64,000 nucleotides of DNA, from positions 3,568,426 through 3,632,425 of the forward strand of contig JAWKZN010000001.1 of NCBI GenBank assembly GCA_041395945.1, in the 5' to 3' direction. Source of the stretch: Pseudomonadales bacterium. GTDB lineage: Bacteria; Pseudomonadota; Gammaproteobacteria; Pseudomonadales; Azotimanducaceae. Made by a program: the position numbers and the translations under genes. The notes under the pieces are model-generated. The model searched no databases. It worked only from the letters and a program-made list of their open reading frames with translations, and was not told where the DNA came from. Positions 51,239 to 61,900 of this stretch are shown here, one piece after another (the first letter of the stretch is position 1; every line of letters starts with the position of its first letter).

Positions 51239-51952
51239 CTATTCGCGGTGTTTCAGTTGCCGCACTTTCTGGCCGAGCCGGGCAAGGTCAAGCGCGTACT
51301 CGGCATCGACGCCACTTTCGTTTGCGATGATCTCCGACTCGTGCTCCACGTCCGGGTAGTCGAAGTCGATCGCGATAAAGCGTTGCCTCGTACTCGGCTT
51401 CAGGTCCTTCAGTACATTCTGGTAGCCGGGGTTGTAGGAAATGACCAACAGGAAATCCGGGTGCGCATCGAGTATGAGCCCCTGCTTCTCGACCGGCAGG
51501 ATCCGGCGATGGTCCGTCAGCGAGTGGATCAGTACTGTCGAATCCTTGCGCGCCTCAACGATCTCGTCAAGGTAGCAGATCGCGCCGTCCTTTACCGCCC
51601 GCGTGAGCGGACCATCCTGCCAGATCGTCTCGCCACCCTTCAGAAGGAAACGGCCAACGAGGTCAGTCGCCGAAAGGTCCTCGTGGCAGGCGACCGTCTG
51701 TAACGGGTTGCCGACACGTGCGCGCTCAGGGTGCGTCTCATCATCGCGGTAGATGCGCCACGTCATGTATTCGACGAAGCGCGTTTTGCCGCAACCCGTC
51801 GGTCCTTTCAGGAGAACAGGCAACCGCTGGTCGTAGGCGGCCATGAAGATAGCGACTTCGTCGCCTACCGGCAGGTAGTAAGGAGCCGATTCCAGCGCGT
51901 ATCCAGACACGGTATCCGGGACACCGTTGCCTTCTGAACTTGTGTCACTCAC
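51239..51952 (-). pseudogene. CbbQ/NorQ-type AAA ATPase, 3' truncated at the IS91 edge
   Basis: About 237 residues of a MoxR-class AAA ATPase of the CbbQ/NirQ/NorQ group. Walker A is LKGPTGCGKTRFVEYM, Walker B is ICYLDEIVEA, and the sensor region is VISYNPGYQ. Relatives run about 30 residues further after LKHRE, with a conserved ST-R segment that is missing here; the frame ends at the IS91 junction. Its usual partner, a CbbO/NorD von Willebrand protein, is absent and may have been removed. It starts in the stop of the enoyl-CoA hydratase (ATGA). Confidence 0.8.
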
Positions 51953-52773
51953 GAATGCTTACCCCACTCTGGCGGACGTTTGTCCAGGAATGCCTTCACG
52001 CCCTCTGCGTAATCGGGCTGCGTCATCATCTCCCTGACAAGTCGCTCGCTTTCATCCACGGACGCACCGATATCGCGATGCAGGTCCGCATAAATCTGCC
52101 TCCGTGTCTCACGAAGGGATCCCGGTGAGACGGTGTCGATCATGCTGCGTACGTAGGCAAGTGTCTGCGTCATCAGTTGCCCCGCCGGCACCACTGCATT
52201 GACGAGCCCCATCTCCGCCGCCTCCTCGCTCATGAAGATGCGCGAGGTGAGCAGCAAGTCGTTCGCACGCGGCAAGCCGATCATCCTGGGCAAGAGCCAG
52301 GAGAGTCCGAATTCCGCGGGCAGGTTGAGTTTGCCATGTGCAGTGGTTAACTTGACGCCTGCAGCGGCGAACCGGATATCGGCAAAGCAGGCAAGTACCA
52401 GTCCCACACCGGCCGCCGGCCCATTGATGGCGCAAACGACCGGCTTCGTGAGCCCGAAGTGCCACGCAAAGTTCACATCGTACTCGTCGCGGACACCGTA
52501 GCCAGGGTTCGCCATCTTCTCGGGTGTGCCGGGATCGTATCCGCCCTTTTCAACATGCCCCGTCAATGCCTGGCTGTCCGCGCCGACGCAGAACCCGCGG
52601 CCTTCTCCCGTCACGACGATCGCGCGAACGTTATTGTCAGCGTCTGCAGCCGCCATCGCATGACGGTACTCCGCGTGCATCCTGCCCGTCCATGCGTTCA
52701 TCCGGTGCGGACGCGAAAGCGTGACGATCGCGATACCGTCAGACGCTGTGTAACGGATTGCCTTGTATTCCAT
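51949..52773 (-). CDS. Enoyl-CoA hydratase/isomerase family protein
   Basis: A 274-residue crotonase. The oxyanion-hole segments are GRGFCVGADSQAL (about residues 59-71) and INGPAAGVGLVLACFADIRFA (about 117-137), and the following LPAEFGLSWLLPRMIG holds the usual Glu. It shares an operon with the truncated AAA gene through a four-base overlap. It is diverged from the crotonase at 31237 and seems part of the chromosomal backbone. The substrate is unknown. Confidence 0.9.
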   Translation of the reverse strand: MEYKAIRYTASDGIAIVTLSRPHRMNAWTGRMHAEYRHAMAAADADNNVRAIVVTGEGRGFCVGADSQALTGHVEKGGYDPGTPEKMANPGYGVRDEYDVNFAWHFGLTKPVVCAINGPAAGVGLVLACFADIRFAAAGVKLTTAHGKLNLPAEFGLSWLLPRMIGLPRANDLLLTSRIFMSEEAAEMGLVNAVVPAGQLMTQTLAYVRSMIDTVSPGSLRETRRQIYADLHRDIGASVDESERLVREMMTQPDYAEGVKAFLDKRPPEWGKHS

Positions 52774-52868
52774 GAAGGAGCCCCAACGTGCCTCTCGCCT
52801 AATCTATCACAACGGATTTTGCGGCTCCCGACTGGTACAATGGAGCCTCGTTCGCACCCTCGCTACAC

Positions 52869-53336
52869 ATGCGTTTTTTGTTCCTCCTATTTATTGCCGT
52901 TCCCATCGTCGAGATGTTCGTGCTGATCAAGGTCGGCGGCATCATCGGGGCATTGCCGACGATTGGCCTCGTCGTCCTGACCGCAGTGCTCGGCATCTGG
53001 CTCCTGCGACTCGAAGGCCTTGCCACGCTGGCACGCGTGCAGGAGAAGCTGGACCGGGGCGAGTTGCCCGAGACGGAACTGCTCGAAGGCGTCATGTTGC
53101 TGATCGGCGGCGCGTTGTTGCTCACGCCGGGTTTCGTCACAGATGCCATGGGATTCATCTGCCTGCTGCCCGGACTACGGCGGCCGCTTGCGCGATGGAT
53201 CATGCGGCGCGGCGTCGTCAGTGCGATCCGCATGCATACAGCAGGTGGGCGCGGAAGAGATGACAATGGTGGTCCGGGCGGCAACCGGACGATCGAAGGT
53301 GAATTCGTCGATGTGGACGATGACGGGAGGAAGTAA
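52869..53336 (+). CDS. fxsA: FxsA family membrane protein
   Basis: A 155-residue inner-membrane protein. The FxsA signature is at the N-terminus: FLLFIAVPIVEMFVLIKVGGIIGALPTIGLVVLTAVLG, two membrane helices. A further hydrophobic pair (GVMLLIGGALLLTPGFVTDAMGFICLLPGL) follows, and a Gly-rich acidic cytoplasmic tail ends the protein. In E. coli FxsA lowers phage T7 exclusion by the F plasmid; its normal role is unknown. It is immediately followed by the M20 peptidase gene with no gap. Confidence 0.92.
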   Translation: MRFLFLLFIAVPIVEMFVLIKVGGIIGALPTIGLVVLTAVLGIWLLRLEGLATLARVQEKLDRGELPETELLEGVMLLIGGALLLTPGFVTDAMGFICLLPGLRRPLARWIMRRGVVSAIRMHTAGGRGRDDNGGPGGNRTIEGEFVDVDDDGRK

Positions 53337-54758
53337 ATGAGTCTCGATTGTGATGCCGTCTCCGGGTTCGTGGAGACGTTCTGGGAAGATGACATACTCC
53401 CGAGTCTCGCGGAGTACATTCGTATTCCCGCAAAGTCCCCCGGCTTCGACAAGCAGTGGGCTGAGCACGGCTACCTGCAACAGGCTGTCGATCATATTAC
53501 GGCCTGGATCGAGCAACTGCAGGTCGACGGCCTCCATGTCAGCGTCCATCACCTGCCGGGCAAGACGCCAACGATCCTGATGGAGTACCCGGGAACCCTG
53601 GACGATACGATCCTCATCTACGGGCACCTCGACAAACAACCGGAATTCTCGGGCTGGGAGGCCGGTCTTTCGCCCTGGGAGCCCGTTCGACGCGACGACA
53701 AGCTTTACGGTCGCGGGGGCGCGGACGACGGATACGCTGCCTACGCCGCAGTCGCCGTCATCAAATGTCTCATTGCGCAGGGAGCGCCCCTTCCCCGAAT
53801 CGTTACCCTTATCGAGGCGTCGGAAGAAAGCGGCAGCCCGGATTTGCCTGACTATATGCAAGCGCTCGCAGACCGTATCGGCTCACCGAGTCTTGTCATC
53901 GCCCTGGATTCAACCTGCGGCAACTATGAACAACTCTGGATCACCACCTCGCTGCGCGGGCTCGTCGCGGGCAAACTCGAGGTACGCGTACTCGAAGAAG
54001 GCGCACACTCCGGTGCCGCCGGCGGCATCGTCGGCTCCAGCTTCCGGATCATGCGCCAACTCATCTCGCGGGTGGAGGACGAAAACACGGGCCAGATACT
54101 GCCTTCGTTCCTGAACGAGCAGATTCCCGAGCCGCGCCGCATCGAAGCAATCGCCGCGGGCAGAGTGCTGGAGCACGAGTTCACGACGCTCTTTACCTAC
54201 GCAGGGGAAAGCGGCCCCATGACGAGCGATCCGACAGAACTTGTGCTGAACAACACCTGGATGTCGTCGCTCGAGATCACCGGCATCGACGGTGTTCCCG
54301 ACATCGAGAACGCGGGCAACGTCCTGCGGCCCTACACGACCGCGAAATTATCGTTGCGCCTGCCCCCGACGACCGATGCAGCGTTCGCCGGAGAGGAAGT
54401 CAAAAGGCTCCTGGAATCAGCGCGCCCCAATGGGGTCCATGTCGCGTTTCACCTGGAGAACACCGCGACTGGCTGGCACGCCCCCATCACCGCGCCGGCG
54501 CTCGAGTCCGCGATGCAGGACGCTTCCAACGAATTCTTTGGAGCGCCCGCCATTTACACGGGTTGCGGCGGTACGATCCCCTTCATGCAGGCACTGGCCG
54601 AGAGTCAGCCGCGGGCGCAGTTCGTGGTCACGGGGCTGCTGGGACCTCGCTCGAATGCACATGGTCCCAATGAATTCCTGCATATTCCATACGCCAAGAA
54701 ACTGACCGCGGCTGTCGCATCGATCGTCCACGACTGGGCGGCACGACCCGCTGACTGA
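53337..54758 (+). CDS. M20 family metallopeptidase (dipeptidase-like)
   Basis: A 473-residue M20 zinc peptidase. Metal and catalytic residues are visible in YGHLDKQPE (about residue 97), YGRGGADDGYA (about 126), LIEASEESGS (about 160) and ALDSTCGN (about 188). A lid domain lies between about 210 and 370, and the final His ligand region follows. The ATG follows the fxsA TAA directly, so the genes are probably co-transcribed. It likely hydrolyses dipeptides or acylated amino acids. Confidence 0.92.
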   Translation: MSLDCDAVSGFVETFWEDDILPSLAEYIRIPAKSPGFDKQWAEHGYLQQAVDHITAWIEQLQVDGLHVSVHHLPGKTPTILMEYPGTLDDTILIYGHLDKQPEFSGWEAGLSPWEPVRRDDKLYGRGGADDGYAAYAAVAVIKCLIAQGAPLPRIVTLIEASEESGSPDLPDYMQALADRIGSPSLVIALDSTCGNYEQLWITTSLRGLVAGKLEVRVLEEGAHSGAAGGIVGSSFRIMRQLISRVEDENTGQILPSFLNEQIPEPRRIEAIAAGRVLEHEFTTLFTYAGESGPMTSDPTELVLNNTWMSSLEITGIDGVPDIENAGNVLRPYTTAKLSLRLPPTTDAAFAGEEVKRLLESARPNGVHVAFHLENTATGWHAPITAPALESAMQDASNEFFGAPAIYTGCGGTIPFMQALAESQPRAQFVVTGLLGPRSNAHGPNEFLHIPYAKKLTAAVASIVHDWAARPAD

Positions 54759-55022
54759 CGATTGTGCCCTGCATCATCGCGAAGGCGCCCAAACTATAGC
54801 CGAAAGCCGCAGCAACAGCGGCCTTCCGACCTTTCCTGACTGTCCCAAATAGTTTGACGGCCTTCCTTATTACCGCATAGACTGATTCGCGACGGGGGGG
54901 CTTTTAGCAGCTATTGCCGTTCTATGCTGTCGTGGGTTGGTTCCCCGGTCGGGGGGTATCGGAATCCGGATTCAACGAGTCTGGCGATTTCGATAGAGCA
55001 AAACCAATAGAGGGATATACCC

Positions 55023-58000
55023 ATGACTAAACCTAGCAAAGTAGGGGTTTGGACAGGTGCCGCGACGCTTGTCTCGTCACTAGCCTTACTCCCGGCATTG
55101 CCTGCAACCGCCGCAGAAGAAATAGAAGAGGTGGTTGTAACGGGTTCCTATATCAAAAGGGATAGTTTCGACTCCTCTTCACCGATAACGGTCGTCGACC
55201 AGGCAGCTATTGCCGACAACGCGACACCGAACCTCGGTGAGGTGATGGTCAACCAGACCTTCAACTACGGAACCGACTTCCAGACCAATACTTACGCTGC
55301 CCGCGCACAGGCGGTAACGTCAGTGCCGCGAACCTGCGCGGTCTGGGCACAAGCGCGACGCTGGACCTCGTTGACGGCCGGCGATCCATTGCAAGCAACC
55401 TGAACAACTCCGTGCCGCAGATCGCCATCGAGCGCATCGACATCCTGAAGGATGGTGCCTCGGCCATCTACGGTACTGACGCCGTTGCCGGTGTGGTCAA
55501 CCTGATCACACGCAAGAACTTCAGCGGTTCCAAGTTCTCGGCGTTCTACCAGCAGGACAAGGACGACACGCTCCATGAGCAGGTGTATGAGTTCATCGCC
55601 GGTTCCGATACCGACGATGGGCATATCACGGTCGCGTTCTCCTTCAAGGACCGTGGCACGCTTGAGCAAACCGAGCGTCCGCAATACCTCCGCGGCGGTT
55701 ATGAGCGATCGACCACGCCGAACCCCGGCACTTGGGCTGTTCCGGTCCGTGCTGCGGATGGCTCTTATGCCGGTTCGGCGCCGACCGTGGTCGACCCGGG
55801 CTGCGGCGTGCAAAGCGCGACCGACGCAAGCCCTGGCGGTACGGACGTCGGGTCAAAGGGCAACTACCTTGCGGGACAACGCGCAAGCGGCAGTACCTGC
55901 TACTTTCACTTCGGTGAAACCTGGAACTTCATGAACCCGCAGAAGCAGTATTCGTTCTGGGGGAACTACCAGTTCCAGTTCACTGAGAACCTGTCCAACG
56001 AACTCGAGATCCAGGGTTCTCGCCTGATCACCGACAGCCGCGGTTCTCCCCAGAACCCGGGTGGTCGTACCGAAGAGTTCCCGATCGTCCTGGGTGATCA
56101 CCCGGGTAACCCGTATGTTGCGTTCTACGATGCAAACTCGAACGGCGTGATCGATGCTGGTGAACAGCTGTACGCGCAGGATGCCAATGCTGACGGAGTG
56201 CCCGATCGCGGCACGACCGACGCAAACGGTGACGGCGTGCCGGACGTCATCCTGTCGGCCACTCCGTTCGATGCCAGCTCCGGTATCCCGTTCAACGAAG
56301 ATGTCGACGTGGTTGCGCTGCGTATCTTCGGCAAGATCGGCCTGCTGCCCAGTGCAAACCAGCCAACGTCGCTGAACCCGGACGGATCCAACACGGGTAA
56401 CTACACGTTCGATACGATCAATTATCGCGTCGTCGACTCACTGACCTACACCGTGCCCGACAGCACCTGGGAAGTGAACCTCACCGGCATCTACGAGCGT
56501 ATCGAAACGGTCCTGGAGAACAAGAACACCAGCCAGAGCGCCCTCGAGGCCGGCCTTCGCGGCCAGCTGAAGGCCAACCCGCTGGATGCGACCTACTCCT
56601 ACTGGAACCCCTTTGCCACCCAGGCACTGCATTGTGAACTTCGGGTTTGTACCTATACCGGTACACCGGACTTCGCGAACAGCGTTGAGGTTCTCGATGC
56701 CGTCAACATCCAGTCTCATGACGTGACGAACACTTCCTTCTGGACGATGAACCTCATCGCCAGTGGCGACTTGTTTGAAATGCCAGCGGGCATGGTGGGT
56801 TCAGCTTTCGGCGTCGAATACCGCAAGCAAAATATCGATGACGATATCGACTCCGGTCGTAACCAGTGTGACTGGCACGAAGGTGGTTGCGGACTCGACT
56901 GGACCGGCGTGCAGGACGTGTACTCCGGCTTCTTCGAACTTCGCGTACCCATCATCGAGCATATGGAAGCGCAGATCGCCGGTCGCTACACCGACTACAG
57001 CGGCAAGGTCGGCAGTTCCTTCGACCCGAAAGTCGCCATCCTGTGGCAACCGATGGACTGGCTCTCGGTGCGTGGCTCCTACAGCACCGCGTTCATCGCG
57101 CCGACGCTGACACAGCAGTTCGGTTCCGAAGTATGTGGCCTGCAGACGGTCCAGGACAGCCTGACCAACGACAACAGCGGCACGTTCCGTGTCGGTTGTG
57201 TCAACAGCAACCCGGACCTCATCCCGGAATCGGCTGACGTCTGGAACATCGGCGCATCCTTCTCGCTCCTCGACGGCGACCTGAACCTCGGCATCGACTA
57301 CGCCGAATACAAGTTCAAGGATCGTATCGCTCGCGAGACGGTGAACAACGTGCTGCGTGCCGACTACCAGGCGTTCCTGGCTGCCGGTTTCAGTGCTGAC
57401 CCGGCAACAGGCGACGCGGATATGGACGGTGTCTCTGACGACGCAGAAGCGTGGATCGCAAGCTCCGCCTCTGACCCGGACATCTTCCGTGACTCCTCCG
57501 GCCTCGTGACTCGTGTGCGAACCCACTGGGTGAACGCCCAGAGCATGCTGAACCGGTCTCTCGACCTGTACGGCCGCTACAACCTGTCACTGAACAACTG
57601 GGGCGACCTGACGTTCAACCTGGCACTCACGCAGGCACTGGAATACTCGTATGACCTCGGCACGCCCGACCCGAACGACTCGGGCGACGGCGTGGGCTTC
57701 CAGAACGAGCAAATCATCGAGATTCCGCCGATGCCCGAGTTCCGCATCAATGGTGGCGTAAACTGGTTCCTCGGCAACCATGCCGCTGGCATCCGTTTCC
57801 GCTGGATCGACAGCATCACGCTGCAGTTCAACTCCAGTGCACTGCTGGCCGCCCAGAAGGCGATCAATGGTACCGACCAGTTGGACGCGATCCTCTATAC
57901 GGACCTCAACTACAAGTACACGTTCCCGAGCCTGCTCGGCCAGCGTGAAACGACGATTGAAGTCGGCGCCAACAACGTCTTTGACGAGTTGCCCGACCCG

Positions 58001-58084
58001 ATCTTCAACCTCGGCGGTGCTGAAACCTACCTCCACGATCTCCGTGGTCGTATGGTCTATGTTCGCCTGCAACAGGATCTGTGA
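55023..58084 (+). pseudogene. TonB-dependent receptor with a single-base frameshift
   Basis: A signal peptide (TLVSSLALLPALPATAAEE) and TonB box (EEVVVTGSYIKR) start the first frame (55023-55403). The reading frame is lost near 55308-55312, after ARAQA. One missing base there would join it to the second frame (open from 55412), which continues GNVSAANLRGLGTSATLDLVDGRR into the plug domain and a complete beta-barrel ending in FVYVRLQQDL-like sequence (actual tail MVYVRLQQDL). Repaired, the protein is about 1020 residues, the same as the intact receptor at 58997-62059. The shift may be a real mutation, a phase-variable site or an assembly error. Confidence 0.85.
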
Positions 58085-58105
58085 TCTACCCGATCACTCG
58101 ATTCG

Positions 58106-58138
58106 AAAAGGGGCGAGATTTCTCGCCCCTTTTTTTTT
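58106..58138 (+). terminator. Rho-independent terminator after the first TonB receptor
   Basis: AAAAGGGGCGAGA, loop TT, then TCTCGCCCCTTTT continuing into a run of T. The strong GC stem and U-tract sit 22 bases after the receptor stop at 58084. Confidence 0.93.
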
Positions 58139-58191
58139 ACGGGACCTTTCGATACATTGTCAGCACCTTTTCTTCTTGCAGCAAAGGCTTG

Positions 58192-58734
58192 ATGCGTCTT
58201 CCAGTATTACTGACCATTCTCGTGATGAGCGCCGGCGCGGGTGCCGATGACACGATGAACGACTGCGCGTCGATTGCCGACCCCAACCTGCGCCTCGCTT
58301 GCTACGATCGTCTCGCCAGACCACAGGCCGAGCCCGAAGTGCCCTCTGCGGCGGACGATGAGACGACTTCGCAGGCGCCAGCGACAGACATGCCTGACGA
58401 CGCACCAGTGGCGCAATCCACGCCAGAGAAGAGTGCACCCGATTCCGAGCCCTACACCGCGAAAGAAAAGGAAGACTTCGGCATCACGATCTTCGGCAAA
58501 CGAGACAACTCGAAGGAACGTGACAGCATCGCAAGCCATATAGAGAGCGTACGCACCAGCAATGCCGGTACCCGCATCATGACACTGGCCAACGGCCAGG
58601 TCTGGATGGAACGCGAACCCGGCCGGCGCCCCATCGACGCGAAGCAGGACGTCGAAATCGAAAAACGACGGTGGCACTACTCAATGCTGCTGAAGGACCA
58701 GAAGTTCCGTATCACCGTACAGCGAATCGACTGA
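58192..58734 (+). CDS. Small secreted protein with a CYD motif
   Basis: About 180 residues from the ATG at 58192. A signal peptide (MRLPVLLTILVMSAGAGADD) is followed by CASIADPNLRLACYDRLA, a short conserved motif with two Cys found at the N-terminus of several uncharacterised periplasmic proteins. A Pro/Ala/Asp-rich linker (about residues 45-95) leads to a C-terminal domain with RIMTLANGQVWMEREPGRR, which looks like a small beta-rich fold. The function is unknown. The frame is open upstream to 58081, but that part covers the terminator. Confidence 0.75.
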   Translation: MRLPVLLTILVMSAGAGADDTMNDCASIADPNLRLACYDRLARPQAEPEVPSAADDETTSQAPATDMPDDAPVAQSTPEKSAPDSEPYTAKEKEDFGITIFGKRDNSKERDSIASHIESVRTSNAGTRIMTLANGQVWMEREPGRRPIDAKQDVEIEKRRWHYSMLLKDQKFRITVQRID

Positions 58735-58791
58735 CACGCGACTCCCTTCGTGTCACCGACCCGCCCTTCACCGTTTTCCATTGACTCAGGT

Positions 58792-58931
58792 CACTTGATA
58801 ACAATCCGTCTTCAAGTGTACAGTCCTACGGTCGAATTTTGCGTGCAGCCCGTCAAGGGAGGGCGAGGCGCGTTCGACACGTGCGGGATCCGTAGCGACA
58901 GCTGACCGATCCCGGTCAAAGGGGGATCGGT
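58792..58931 (+). promoter_or_regulatory. Leader region of the second TonB receptor with two inverted repeats
   Basis: CACTTGA-N13-TCAAGTG (58792-58818) is a perfect 7-bp dyad suited to an operator. Further down, ACCGATCCC pairs with GGGATCGGT (58905-58913 with 58923-58931), a 9-bp stem 65 bases before the receptor ATG, which could fold in the mRNA leader. No known riboswitch pattern was recognised. Confidence 0.4.
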
Positions 58932-58996
58932 GCCACTGCTGCATCGCGTACTGATGTGCCCCTTTGAGACCTAGCGATAATTGTGAGGGGGTACTC

Positions 58997-61900
58997 ATGA
59001 AACTAAAGCCTGTTAACAAGGCGCTGCTCTATACCTTTCTCGCGATTCCGGCAGCCGCCTCGGCGGCGCAAAATCAACAGCCGATGGAAGAAGTTGTTGT
59101 AACGGGATCGCTGATCAAGGGAACGCCGCTCGATACGGCACTACCCGTGGAGGTATACAGCTCCGCGGAACTCGACGAACTGGGCGGTCCGACCGCACTC
59201 GAGTTTGTCAAAAGCCTGACTGTCTCCGGTGCGACAACCGGTGAAAACTACTACTTCTCCGGTGCGTCCCTGGGTGGCGACGTCGGTGTCAACCTGCGGG
59301 GCCTCGGCGCCGACAAGACACTGACACTGCTCAATGGACGTCGCTTGATCGGCAACACGACGTCAACCGTCGCAGGTGGCGGCGTCAACACGGCAATGCT
59401 GCCGAGCATGGCGTTCGCTCGCGTCGAGATCCTGAAAGACGGTGCGGCGGTCACCTACGGTGCCGACGCGACGGGTGGCGTCGTGAACTTCATCACTTAT
59501 GAGAACTTCACGGGCCTCAAACTCCAGTCTTCCTACAAGAACTACGGCAACGATGGCGACTGGAACGTGGGCGGCCTGTGGGGCTTCGGTGAAGGTGCCA
59601 CCAACGTGATCGTCAGCGCGGAGTGGGAACACCGTTCCGAGCTCGACAGCACCGAGCGCGATTTCGCGAGCCTGCCCTATTCCGTCAACCCGGCCCCCTG
59701 GTCTACGCTGACGAACCTGGCCGGCTGGGTTCCCCAAACTGCAGGCGGTACGCCACTGGGACTCGCATCCGACTTTACGCCTGCGAGCTGTGAAGCGGTT
59801 GGCGGCGTCTACAGCAATGGCTACACCTGTCGTTACGACTATGTACCGTACTACAACCTGGTCGAGGATTCGGACACCTACCGTCTGTTCCTCCAGGTCA
59901 ATTCGGACATTACGGATACCGACAAATTCCACATGGAACTGAACTTCGCCCGCCTGCACGTGCCGCATGCGCTCGGTTCACCGGCCCAGCCGGTCATCCG
60001 TGGCCCGGCGGTAGCGCAAGGTGCGACCTACCAGTTCTCGGTGCCGGTCACCAACCCCTACTACGCCGAGTTTGCGTCACGTTCAGGATGGGCCGCGAAC
60101 CCACTCGCCGGACTCACCTCTGTTGTCAAGCCGATTACCTACCGCGCCTTTGCGCACGGCGGCAATCCCTATTATGCAGAGGGCGGCAACTTCGGCGTGC
60201 CGACGGAAGTGGACAAGCGATACATCCACTTTGTGGCGGGCTTCGACGGAACGACCCTGTTCAACCAGCCTGTCGGCTACGATGTGGCGCTGACCGTGAA
60301 TCACTCGACCGAGTATGTCGACGCGCCTGACGTGATCGGCTATCGCCTGCAGGAGGCCCTGAACGGCTTTGGCGGCCCGGACTGTAACGCGACGGATATG
60401 GACACAACCCAGTTCGGTACGCAAAACCCGGGTGCAGCCGGTACCGGCAATTGCATGTGGTGGAACCCCTTTGCTTCGGCATGGGCCGGCCAGCCGGTTC
60501 TGGGTCTCTCGAATCCCTCCTACGTACCCGGTTCGGAAATCCCGAACGAGTTGATCGCATGGGTGTTCGACAAGCGTGGATCTGAGACGATCGCCTGGAA
60601 CGCCACCATCGATGCGGTGTTAAGCGGTAACCTGGGTGTCTCCCTGCCAGGCGGTGACATCGCCTGGGCGGCCGGTACGCAATGGCGTACCACCAAGCTC
60701 CGCGACAACGTGCCGGACCCGCTCTACAACGGCAGCCAGCCCTGTGCGTGGCCAGGCCAGGATCCTGCAGATCCGACCGATCCCACGTTCACCGGCTGTA
60801 CGCCTGACCGTCCCGGTCCATTCGTATTTTTCGACACCAACCCGCCGACTGCAGAGAAGCAGAACCAACAGTCCTACTTTGCACAGGTGGACCTGCCGGT
60901 ACTCGACAGCCTGTACGTGATCCTGGCTGGCCGTTACGAGAAGTTCAGTCCGGGCGATCTTGACGCGACCGTCTACAAGGCCTCGTTCAAGTGGGCGCCG
61001 ACAGACTCGCTGACGTTCCGCGGCTCCTACGGCACCAACTACCAGGCGCCCGGCCTCGGGATCACCCCGGGTGAGATCACCAATGGCGTGAACAGTTACA
61101 CGGTCGCGGCCGGCAACTGGCGCGGCGCACAGACCATCACCGAAAACAGCATCAAGCCGGAAACGGCCAAGGTCTACAACCTTGGCGCGGTATTCCAGTC
61201 TGAACTGGGTGACGGTGACGTACTCGCGTCTGTCGATTACTGGAGCGTCAAGACCCAGGACGAACTGGGCCTGCTCGCCTCAGCCAATGACATCGCCAAC
61301 GCCGTGTTCAGCATCAACAATCCGGCCTCCGGCGGCTTCAAGTTCGCTGATTGTTCCTCGCCATTCATTTCGCGCGTGACGTTCAACGGCGGCGCCTGCG
61401 TCCAGGGCACAACCACTGCTGACGACTTCTCGAACATCACGACGGCGTACGGCAATGGCCCCGGCCAGACCACCAACGGCCTGGACATCCGGCTCGAGTA
61501 CGGGATGGCGGCCTTCGAGGGCGAAATGCGTTTCACCTTGCAGGCAACCAACATCCTCAAGTACGAAACCACTCCGACGATTCTCGACGGCGTGACGCTG
61601 ATCCCGACCGACGACAAGCTCGGTTACCTGGGCTTCGCGACCATCGCGCAGGCTCACCCGGAATGGCGTAGCAATTTCGACATCAACTACAGCCGTGACG
61701 TCCACAACGTCCGGTTCCGCGTGAACTTCGTCAGCGGTGTGGACGATGATCGTTATGTCGACAAGGCGACCGGGCAGCTCAAGAGCGAAAGCGCGTTGAT
61801 TCCGCCCACTGGCTATGTCGCTGGCACCAACGGCACGACGTTGATCTCGACACCATCGTACTATGGCGTGTTCGGCAAGAACTGGCTGTCGTTCGATGTT

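Noticed and set aside
51155..51703. Plus-strand frame over the CbbQ-type gene
   Set aside because: The minus frame carries clear Walker A and B motifs; the plus frame has none.
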